Origin: Desmodus rotundus
Lineage: Eukaryota > Chordata > Mammalia > Chiroptera > Phyllostomidae
DNA length: 64,000 nt
Direction: 5' to 3'
NCBI RefSeq assembly: GCF_022682495.2
Contig: NC_071394.1
Location: forward strand, 25,888,470 to 25,952,469
Made by a program: the position numbers and the translations under genes. Every line of letters starts with the position of its first letter. The first letter of the stretch is position 1. The notes under the pieces were generated by a model. It was given only the letters and a program-made list of their open reading frames with translations, searched no databases and had not been told where the DNA came from. This document shows positions 55,841 to 64,000 of the stretch, piece by piece.

Positions 55841-56264
55841 GACAACAAGTAACTAAGGCATATGGTTGCTACTGTTATAAATATGTATATACACACCTAT
55901 GCCTGATGCAGTGCTGACCTGCCCCTGGAGAAAGAGTGCATTCAGTTCTTGCTAGTGGCAATAGGAAAAGTCACAGTTCATTTAAAAGTCTGAAGAGAAC
56001 GAGTATCAACAGGCATGACAATTTTCATGTGTTACTAATCACTCATTAGCCTTTTTCCAAGGTAACAACTTAAAGGAAAAAAGTAAATGTATGAATGTTT
56101 ATGTGTTGCTGGTTCCCGAATCCCACAGCAATCTCAGCGTGGGTAAACAGACCAGGCGTAGCCGTTTACTGGAATTTATACAGCAACTGAAAAGGATAAA
56201 TGTGGAGGCTTATAGAGGTATTTATTAGCCCAGACTGAGTGGGGAGGAAAAGGAAAACCTCTGG
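55841..56264. other. Unassigned DNA, no gene
   Basis: Nothing recognised. Confidence 0.4.
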
Positions 56265-56465
56265 CTTCTAAGATCTTCGGCTTCTGATGCCAGCTCTTGC
56301 ATGGACTATCTAACCTCACAGACTAAGTCGGGCATCTCAGACAAGCATGGTCGCCCTTCTGAAACCCAGTTTTCCCGCGTCTGCAGTAATGGTGCTCACC
56401 TCATGGGGCGATTGTGGAGATCAGATGAGACGACTCACATGATGCAGTCCGCCCAGTGCCAAACG
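56265..56465 (+). repeat. MIR SINE
   Basis: CTGATGCCAGCTCTTGCATG, GGGCATCTCAGAC, GAAACCCAGTTTTCCCGCGT and CACCTCATGGGGCGATTGTG, ending CGCCCAGTGCC, follow MIR. Confidence 0.78.
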
Positions 56466-57167
56466 AAAAACCAGCCAAAAAAGAATCATACCGAATATTA
56501 GTATTGTAACTATATTTATTGTTTTCTTTCAAATGAAAGTGTATAGAGAAGAGCATGAGCCCACAATGAGACAAGGTCTTACGCAGGATCAGGGAATGGG
56601 TGAATATTTCATTTTTGAGCATCTCACGTTTTAATGTTTCATATGTTGATATTTTAAAGAATATATTTCTAAGTTCAGAAGGCTCCCAGGACAAAGTCCT
56701 CATATCAAAACCCTCCCCCTTTCTAGCAGCCAGAAAGCTGGATTCTGCAACCTGCCGCAACTCTCAGAATGCAAGTAAGCCGGGGAGCCCACCGCACAGA
56801 TTTTAAATGGTCCAATTGTAGCTTCCTCCTTTCCGCAGCTGTTTGTGGAGAAGCTGCTGTTCTTAGATGCCTCATTATGTCACACCTGTGAGGCTATAGT
56901 ATTGCTCCCTGAGAACCAAGTCATGTTTGAAATTTCTGATGTTAGGGGTGTTTTAAAAAATGGATGGCTTAGCATTTCCTCAGAATGCTGCATTCACAGG
57001 AGGGGTCTTCCACCTGACCTGCTGGGAACAATGCGTCTTTCAGGCCGCCTGCACTGTGAATGGGATGCTCTGAACCTCCTCTCTTTAGGGTTATTATTCT
57101 GAAATCCTCATTGTCCGCAGTGCCCTCTTGGCAGCTGGACAGTAAAATGCATCATTCTATCACTTCA
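56466..57167. other. Unique-looking DNA, no gene
   Basis: No repeat recognised. 56850-57110 reads as clean, moderately GC-rich unique sequence and includes an 85-codon frame with no domain. Confidence 0.45.
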
Positions 57168-57170
57168 GTC

Positions 57171-57220
57171 TCTTTTCTTCTTCCTCTTCCTCTTCTTCTT
57201 CTCCTTCTCCATCTCCTTCG
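57171..57220. repeat. (TTC)n / CT-rich microsatellite
   Basis: Pyrimidine-only run of TTC, CTT and TCC units. Confidence 0.9.
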
Positions 57221-57426
57221 GTAGCTGATTGGCTAAAGAAGCAAAAGCCAGCATAGCTACATTTTATTTCTGTGCACCTGCATTATTTACGCTGTCAGAA
57301 ACTCAAGGCAAAAGGCCGAAACCATGATTATTATTAGGCTTGGGAACCACAAGAACAGGCAAAAGAGATTTTCTTTTATTGTCGGGTGCAGGAAAATAAA
57401 ATGACAATCCAGAAGGAAGATGAACT
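57221..57426. other. Unique flank of SINE
   Basis: No feature recognised. Confidence 0.4.
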
Positions 57427-57441
57427 AAGGCATGAACTCTT

Positions 57442-57636
57442 TTTTTAAAGGTTTTATTTATTTACTTTAGAGAGAGGGGAAGGGAGGGAGAAAGAGAGGG
57501 AGAGAAACATCACTGTGTGGTTGCCTCTCATGTGGCCCCCACTGGGCACCTGGCCCACAACCCAGCCATGTGCCCTGACTGGGAATCCAACCAGCAACCC
57601 TTTGGTTCGCAGCCTGCGCTCAATCCACTGAGCTAC
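57442..57636 (-). mobile_element. Bat Ves SINE with perfect 15-bp TSD
   Basis: Read on minus it starts within the tRNA-like head (GTAGCTCAGTGGATTGAGC), has a B box with one mismatch, a CT-rich body and a TAAATAAATAAAACC tail. The TSD AAGGCATGAACTCTT is identical at 57427-57441 and 57637-57651. The leading GGCCCTGGCTG is missing, so the 5' end is slightly truncated. Confidence 0.95.
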
Positions 57637-57651
57637 AAGGCATGAACTCTT

Positions 57652-58386
57652 AAAAACAATCTGCTAATTAACTGTGAAGAGGACAACATTTTAATCAAGC
57701 ACTTTGCTCCCAGGAGTCCTAGGAGTCTCAGGACTTGTCTGTCCTCTGGCCACAAACTAGGAGGGAAAAGTTGGTTCCATTGGCCTGGCAGAGCACCTTC
57801 CCAGGAGGAAGGACAGGGGCTTCTACTCTGGCACGTGTAACCTTAACAGAAGGTCTGAGGCTGGGTTTGAGCAAAGGATTGGATCTGCCAGCAGTGTGGA
57901 GAGAGGCAGGGACATCCTAATGGCTTCTGGGGTTGAGTGATAAAAACACCATCTTCTGATTTTAAAATGGTTAGAAACTTTCTGAAGACCAAGCCATAAA
58001 AAAAGCAGGGGATGGGCACATATAACTTTTCAGAGATACTTTTCTCAGTATAGTCACTAGATGATCTTCAAGTCTACAGTTTTATGCAGTAAAAAAACGG
58101 GCAAGCAGCTGACATATGGGGAAGGGGGTGGGGTACTGTGTGTAATGGACAGATTTTCCATGAACCTAATCCTGAGACTTTTCTTTGGCTCAATCTGGAC
58201 AAGTCCTATAATTGAAGGCATTCTAAAGATGTCTAGTTTCTGGGAGAATGGGTTTGCGAGGGTGATCATGTGATGCTACATCATGCACGTGGGCGCTGCA
58301 CACCTGGGGCCGTTTCCATCGTGGTCTTTGCGCCAGAGAAGAAATGTTTGCTTTATAATCAGCATGTGTCACCTTTAGAATCAGAA
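57652..58386. other. Unique-looking DNA, no gene
   Basis: No repeat recognised. Two 70-codon frames lie on opposite strands over the same bases (58057-58273), which argues for chance. Confidence 0.45.
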
Positions 58387-58399
58387 AAGAAATTTTAAA

Positions 58400-58606
58400 A
58401 AAGATTTTACATATTTATTTTTTAGAAAGGGGAAGGGAGGGAGAAGGAGAGGGAGAGAAGCATCAGTGTGTGGTTGCTTCTCGCATGCCCCCAACTTGGG
58501 ACCTGGTCTGCAACCCAGGCATGTGCCCTGACTAGGAATCGAACCAGCGACCCTTTGGTTCACAGGCCAGCACTCAACCACTAAGCCACACCAGCCAGGG
58601 CCTGAG
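58400..58606 (-). mobile_element. Bat Ves SINE, near full length
   Basis: Minus-strand GGCCCTGGCTGGTGTGGCTT head, perfect B box (complement GGAATCGAACC at 58535-58545), CT-rich body and A-rich tail. The TSD AAGAAATTTTAAA lies at 58387-58399 and 58607-58619. Same orientation as the copy 760 bp upstream. Confidence 0.94.
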
Positions 58607-58644
58607 AAGAAATTTTAAAGAACATTTCTTTTAAAATATTAATC

Positions 58645-58738
58645 GGTCTTTGTATTAGAGCTCAGGTGAGCTAGTGTCCAATCTGCCACCTACTAGCTGT
58701 ATGTCCTTGAGCCAGGGGCTTGGTTCCTTGTTATGCTG
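58645..58738 (+). repeat. MIR fragment
   Basis: GTGTCCAATCTGCCACCTAC, TAGCTGTATGTCCTTGAGCC and AGGGGCTTGGTTCC resemble the 5' half of MIR, which then runs into L2. Confidence 0.6.
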
Positions 58739-58739
58739 G

Positions 58740-59262
58740 TTTCTCAAACCCTCTGTAACCTGCCCCACAATTGCTTCACGCATCATGCTTCGCTTATTCT
58801 TCTCAGGATTCTGCCGTCCTAGCCTCCGCTTCAGTTCCTCTCAAATGCCGTACTGCGTCTCCTCTCTGAGATTTTAGACCCTCTTTTTTCTCTGCTCAAC
58901 ACGTCTCCCACTTCCTCAGCTGGCTCACTCCTCTTTCTTCCTCAGCTGGCTCACTCCTCTTTCTTCCTCACTCAAGGGTCTTATCTCCAGGGAGCTTTTC
59001 TATGAAATCCCAGACTGAGTTAGGTCCTTCTGGGCTGGTACCAGATAACGCTCCTTGTATATCTCTCATTATTTATTAGATGTTATAATTCTTTAATAAT
59101 TGTAAACGCCGTGAGGCCAGGTTCTATGTATTTCTTATTCACTGCTGTGCCTCCCAGCCTAGCACAGCGCCTGACACACTCAGAAGGTACTCACTGAAGG
59201 TGTTTAAGTGAATAAATAGATGAATGAGTGAACGAACAGAGCAAGATAAGCCCCAAGGTCTT
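58740..59262 (+). mobile_element. L2 LINE 3' region with internal tandem duplication
   Basis: GCATCATGCTTCGCTTATTC, CCTCAGCTGGCTCACTCCTC, GAGCTTTTCTATGAAATCCC, CACTGCTGTGCCTCCCAGCC, CTAGCACAGCGCCTGACACA and the terminal GAATAAATAGATGAATGAGT are the L2 3' end in order, complete to the (TGAA)-like terminus. A 26-bp unit is duplicated at 58912-58963. Confidence 0.88.
58912..58970. repeat. 26-bp tandem duplication
   Basis: The unit TTCCTCAGCTGGCTCACTCC plus TCTTTC occurs at 58912-58937 and again, identical, at 58938-58963, then a partial third copy TTCCTCA. Confidence 0.95.
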
Positions 59263-60063
59263 TTTCAGTTTTGAGAATCAGTGACACTAATTTAGTGAAG
59301 CACAAAGATGAGCTGATTGTGTTTGCTTTCAAATGATGGAAACCCCACTCCAGTGCCCAGGCAAAAAAAAAAAAAAAGAGAAGTTATTGATATGATGGTG
59401 AGTGGTCACACTGCCTCTTCAGAGAGAAATTACATTTTGGTTCCTTGATTGATACCAATATAAAAAATGTTGTGACTTTCCACAGATAAGATTACAGGAA
59501 ATTAAAATAGCCTCAAAGCAGGTTTGACAGCACGGACCTCCAGCGTACCTTTGGATCTGAACCATCGCATCCCAGCCAGCCTGAGAACACACCTTTTCCC
59601 GCAGCGCTGGGCCAGAGCTGAGTTGGAGATGATAGCAAGAGAGCAGCGTGGCGCCCTGGTTTCTTTCTTGCTTGCCGTTTAGCATGTTCTCTGACCTGAG
59701 CCTTAATCAGGCCAGTTCTTGAAAATATTGTTATTGCAGTTGAAGTCTTTTTGTAAATAGAAATTCCAGAATCAGAGGACTTGATGGAACTGCCAAAGGT
59801 CAACCAGGGCAACGCTTTGCCTTCTGGGAGGCCTGCTGTGAAATCACTGTAGTAGGTTTTCCAGTAGTGGGTTTGCTCCCAGCTGGGAGGGACACCTCTC
59901 CCCCCCACACCCCCCCCCAAGGCTCTGTCGCACTTTGCTGTGCTTCTCTTAGCATATTTGTTTTCTCTCCTACTCTGCCCTGTGAGCTCCTTGAGGCTGG
60001 ATTCACCTGTATTTCTTCTGAAAGTTTTGCTAAGAAGACAAAAACAGCACACATTTATTGCCT
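59263..60063. other. Unique-looking DNA, no gene
   Basis: Holds an A-run (59363-59378) and a C-rich run (59896-59918). A short L2-like bit (TGTGAGCTCCTTGAGGCTGG) lies near 59980. The 203-codon minus-strand frame here is read partly through the C-run and the neighbouring LTR and is not gene-like. Confidence 0.5.
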
Positions 60064-60655
60064 GCATTAGTCTCTCATAGCTGCTGTAACAAATTACCCC
60101 AATCCCAGTGTCTGAAAACAACACATATTTATTATCTAACAGTTCTGGAGGTCAGAAATCTGAGTGGGTCTCACTAGGCTATACTCAAGGCTGTGTTCCC
60201 TTCTAGGAGAAGATCCATTCCCATTAGTTCATTCGGGCAGCTATAACAAAAATGTCATCCACTCGGTGGCTTATAAACAACAGACATTTATGTCTCACAG
60301 TCCGGGAGGCTGGCAGTCCAAGATCAGGATGCCAGCACAAGGGATTGAGGGCCCCCTCCCAGGTCGAAGACTTTTCATTGTATTCTCACATGGTAGGAGG
60401 GACAAGTAAGCTTTCAGGGGCTTCTTTTATAAGGGCAATAATCTTATTCATGAGGGCTTTATCCACTGACCTCTCAAAGGCCCCAGCTCCTAATACCATC
60501 ACATTGGGGGTTAGTTTCTCCACACATGCATTTTAGGGGGATGCAGACATTCTAACAATAATTTCCTTTCCCTTTTCAGCTTCTAGAAGTGCCTGCATCC
60601 TTGACTCATGGCCACTTTCTCCATCTTCAAAGCCAGCAACTTTGAGCTAAAATCA
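60064..60655 (-). mobile_element. MLT1-type MaLR LTR, antisense, split
   Basis: The left part (60064-60220) reads GCATTAGTCTCTCATAGCTG, CTGTAACAAATTACCCCAAT and CAGTTCTGGAGGTCAGAAAT. The right part (60558-60655) resumes with AGCTTCTAGAAGTGCCTGCA and TTGACTCATGGCCACTTTCT. The middle is occupied by another MaLR. Confidence 0.82.
60222..60556 (-). mobile_element. MST-type MaLR LTR nested in an MLT1
   Basis: TTAGTTCATTCGGGCAGCTA, TAACAAAAATGTCATCCACT, CGGTGGCTTATAAACAAC, CAGTCCGGGAGGCTGGCAGT, CTCACATGGTAGGAGG and AATACCATCACATTGGGGGT form a complete MST-type LTR complement. The exact target duplication is not clear. Confidence 0.85.
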
Positions 60656-60659
60656 TTAC

Positions 60660-61028
60660 ATACTGCCATCTTTTTAAAAAGATGTTTATTTAAATCATTT
60701 TTCTCCTTCAGTTACAGTTGACATACAACATTATATTAGTTTCAGGTGTCCACCCCAGTGATTAGACATATAACTTACCAAGTGATCGTCCCCAAAAATC
60801 TCGTACCCGTCCGACACCACACATTGCTTTTAGAATATTATTGACCATATTCCCTGAGTTGTACTTTACACCCCCATGACTATTCTGTACCGACCAATCT
60901 GGACTTCTTAATCCCTCCACCTTTTTAACCCATCCCCTCCAACCTACGCCCCCTGTGGCAACTATCAAAATGTTCTTCATATCTGTGAGTCTGTTTCTGT
61001 TCTGCTCGATTATTTATTTTGTTTTTTA
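60660..61028 (-). mobile_element. L1 3' UTR, antisense
   Basis: TTCAGTTACAGTTGACATAC, AACATTATATTAGTTTCAGG, TGATTAGACATATAACTTAC, CACCCCCATGACTATTCTGT and CATATCTGTGAGTCTGTTTC are the complement of a Laurasiatherian-type L1 3' UTR. 5'-truncated. Confidence 0.85.
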
Positions 61029-61737
61029 GATTCAATTGAAGATGTGTATTTCTGAGAAATGCAGTTCTTAAGTCAACATCTTTCTGAAAAGCTGTAATAA
61101 ATCGTTTTTTGTAATTAAATTGCATTTTATATTCACCACAGGAGGGAGGTGTGCTTTAAATGTCCTAATTAATGTTTTCTGCTGCATCAGAATTTATATA
61201 CATTTGATTTTCTTAAAGTGAGATACATATCTTTGACAGTGTCAGAACATGCGTTTTACATAAATCTGTGTCAGGGTTACGTGGAAAAGGTTTTGCACTG
61301 AAAACAACTGGGCATTTGCAGTTCTTAGAGTACGTAGTGTGTGTGCTTTCTTAGGAATGGATTTTTTTAGAAGAAAACAAATAACAAATTAATAAACTAA
61401 TATTCTATTTCCCTCTTTTGTAAGGAATAAATAATAGGCTAAATATAATTCTATGCTGTAGTTTTAAATGCTATTAAATCAAAATAAAAACATCGAAAAT
61501 ACATAGTTCTCCTGATAATGAGAACAATTATTCGTTCTCACTATAACTTAGCAAATATAATTTATTTGCTAAAGAAGTCAATTAAAACAGAAAATCATAT
61601 TCAAATAAATTCATTTTTTAGAAAGCGTAAATTCAGGGTGAACTGGGCCCTAATTAATATATTTCTGAATTATTCTTCCTAATTACGAAGCTTAGTTTTG
61701 TCTCTGTGATTCTACCAGATGCACTGCTAAATTGAGC
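61029..61737. other. AT-rich unique DNA, candidate conserved element
   Basis: No repeat family seen. Contains CCTAATTAATG, GCCCTAATTAATATAT and two close inverted repeats at 61520-61571. No frame above 66 codons. Confidence 0.45.
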
Positions 61738-61925
61738 AGCACTCTTCATAATCACCCTGCAAGGTGGTTATTAGTATTCCACTTCACAGATAATAAAATC
61801 AAGCCTCAGAGAGGGGAAATAAATTGTGTGAAGTCACAGAGATGGAAGTCATATTTGGGGAGCCCACATTGACCGCTGAGCGTACCTGCCTCCAAAGTCC
61901 ATATTCCTTACATTGTAACATGGCA
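61738..61925 (-). repeat. MIR SINE, antisense
   Basis: CACTTCACAGATAATAAAAT, CAAGCCTCAGAGAGGGGAAA and GTGTGAAGTCACAGAG are the complement of the MIR core. Confidence 0.85.
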
Positions 61926-63239
61926 AAGAATCCTTGATGCCAGCACTTCACACCAAACTCAACAGAGTGTATCACTTCGGGCTGGAAGTGAATTTGGGAT
62001 GCCTCTATGCTCGTTTACAGGAGCTGCACTTCTGATGCAGGCCCAAGGAAAGCATCCAGATTCCTCATGCTTTTCGGGCCTATTTCTTTATCCCTTGGCG
62101 GTAGGACGGGACAGAATCCGTGAGGATTGGTAAACGTTAGGTTTACACATATGCAACATTGGCCGCCTGACAGCAGAGACAGTTAGGGTTCTAAAATCGT
62201 CTTTCACAAAAAAAGCAAAAACAACAATCTTAATACAACATTTGCTCTACTTGCACTGGATGTTAGTGATGCAAAAGTGACGTTTTGCAGTCTTCCTCTT
62301 GTATGGGAGATTAAACATAAAGTGGTGATTCATGGACCGTTTTCCTACAAAACAGCCTCCTTAGTTTCATGTGAGAAGTTCTCTCTCTTTGAGAAAAGAA
62401 TTTGTTCTTCTCATTCCATCCATGAAAAGGCAGGCAGGGTAAAAGGAGAGGGCATTTTTATTCATTGTGTGATTTCGTTGTCTCTTGTCCTTTTCCTTTG
62501 TCTTCAGTGCAGGGGACCTCTCAGTGCCCAAAAAGACCTTAAAGAGTGAGTGGATCTTACCAACTAGTAGTTAAAGGTGACTAATTTATTTCCTCAGAGA
62601 TGTGAGGAGCTGCTTTCTAATACTTCTTCTGCAAAGCTTTTGAATGTAGTGCATTCTATTTTCTCCTATAGGGAATCCTGGGAATTTCATGAAATTCTAT
62701 AAGCTTATTTCACATGTACAAAGTTCCCAGTTTTTCTTGACAGTGGAAACGTTAGCAGTTGGGAATAAATTTAACGTATAATAATTGTGCCTTAAACACA
62801 ATCGAACTTCCTCTCTTCCTCCTGGTGGCTGTACTCACCAGGAATTTAACAGCAGAGCTGAGAAAGCCTGTTGGCTGGCCTTTCCCAGAGAGGTTCTGTA
62901 GCCCTTGAGTGAGGGCTGAAGGGGGGAGGAGACCAATCTTTCTGGCCCCACCTTTCTGAATAAAACTTCTGTAAACTGAGCTGAGGGGTTGGGGAAGAAT
63001 TGGATTGAGATTCCGGCGCCACAGACTCTCAATGTTCTCACCAAGTTTTAGTTGTTTTCTTTCTTTAAAAAAAAAAAAATAAATGTTTCTTCATTGGCTG
63101 TATACCCTAAGGATGACTTTCAGAGACTTTCCATGATATTTTCAAATATTTTTCATCAGTTATGCTTGTTTCGCTGGGGAACAGGTCCATGGAATTCCTC
63201 TAAGTACCCGCCAAAACTGGAGCCTTAGTGTCTGTCGTT
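61926..63239. other. Unique-looking DNA, no gene
   Basis: No exon or repeat recognised. An A-run lies at 63067-63079. Confidence 0.45.
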
Positions 63240-64000
63240 TCTTTTTTTTTCTTTTTAACATATATGTTTGGTTCAAATATTTCTAAATTTTAATGTGAAT
63301 CTTTTTAATGCATGGATTACTTAGAAGTGTATTGCTTAGTTCCCATTTAGGTGGTTTTCTATTTGTCTTTTTATATTGCTTTCTAGTTTTGTTCTACACT
63401 ATACAAAAAGTATACTGCTGGCTTCAATTATTTATGTGTTGAGACTTTCCTATGGCCCAGCATGTTTGTCTTTTAATTGGAATATTTAGTCAGTTTACAT
63501 ATTATGGTAATTATTGGCATGTTTGAAATTAAATCTGTTTTCTATATGTTTGCTCTATCTAAATCTCTCTGCGTTTTTATCCGGGATCATTTTCTTCTGC
63601 CTATATAGTGCTTGTAGAAGGTCAGTATAATTTTGTTGGAACAAATCCCTCATTTTTTTGACTGAAAATGTCTTATGTCACCATTATTTAAACATTTTTA
63701 ACTAAACTTTTATTTTGAAATACATATAGATCCACATACAGTTGAAAACACAACACAGAGAAAAACCATACGCACTTTACCCACTTATCCCTAAAGGTAC
63801 CATTTTGCAAAACTGTGACACAATGTTACCACCAGGCTATCTCCACTGTTGCAGGCAAGAGGGAGAACATTGCCAGCCCCCACAAGGACCCTCCTGTTGC
63901 TTTTTCACAGCAGACACTTCCCTCCCTCCCCAGCTCCCTCTTTAATCCCTGATCACTGTAACCACTGATCTGTGTTTCATTTCTATTATTTTGTCATATC
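63240..64000 (-). mobile_element. Old L1 (L1M) 3' region, antisense, continues past the window
   Basis: GCATGGATTACTTAGAAGTG, TATTGCTTAGTTCCCATTTA, CATATAGATCCACATACAGT and CATTTTGCAAAACTGTGACA are the complement of an L1M 3' UTR and ORF2 end. No intact frame. The element is cut by the window edge. Confidence 0.68.

Noticed and set aside
59513..60124. 203-codon open frame on the minus strand, the longest in the window
   Set aside because: It is read through a C-rich run and into the antisense MLT1 LTR, has no recognisable domain, and composition and overlapping frames suggest chance.

Overview
The window is mammalian nuclear DNA, most likely from a bat (Chiroptera). Two things point there. 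Several tRNA-derived SINEs have the bat Ves layout: a tRNA-like head with a B box, a CT-rich body and an AAATAAATAAA-type tail. Young L1 3' ends carry the bat-type 3' UTR. The rest is shared mammalian repeat background: MIR, L2, MaLR (MLT1/MST) LTRs, old L1M fragments, MER20 and MER5 hAT elements, and small Tc1/mariner elements. Repeat families were named from memory of their consensus sequences, not from a search, so subfamily names are tentative.

I find no protein-coding gene, no exon with convincing splice signals and no structured RNA gene. The longest open frames (about 140-200 codons) lie in repeats or low-complexity DNA and look like chance. The window is therefore intergenic, or inside a large intron.

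Layout. 1-4700: a decayed L1 (+) with ORF2 remnants, holding a bat SINE and a tiny L1-tail insertion. 4780-6575: antisense L1 3' sequence, then an unassigned old repeat. 6720-9820: mostly unique. 9820-15150: L2 tails, a Ves SINE, MER20, an L1 3' end, a hAT element inside an L2, and an antisense bat L1 3' UTR. 15150-19560: mostly unique with MIR and L2 pieces. 19560-21260: a 3' UTR retrocopy, an MLT1 LTR and an internally deleted mariner. 21260-29990: mostly unique, with one MLT1, a (CA)n, a MIR and a SINE. 29997-33215: an almost continuous block of MLT1, L1 ORF2, MLT1-like LTR and L2. 33216-44846: mostly unique with scattered MIR, L2, SINEs, an L1 3' end, MER5A and a Kanga-like MITE. 44847-49007: microsatellite, L2 split by a MaLR, MLT1, L1 3' end, and a hAT split by a SINE. 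49008-57440: MIR, L2, MaLR and a short mariner-type MITE. 57442-64000: two Ves SINEs, an L2 with an internal tandem duplication, a MaLR nested in a MaLR, and antisense L1 at 60660-61028 and at the right edge.

No gene network can be described. What the window offers is a readable insertion history: several insertions keep target-site duplications (TSDs) and give relative ages. A few AT-rich non-repeat stretches (near 26.7, 50.6 and 61.5 kb) look like candidate conserved regulatory elements, but only an alignment can test that. I saw no previously undescribed system.
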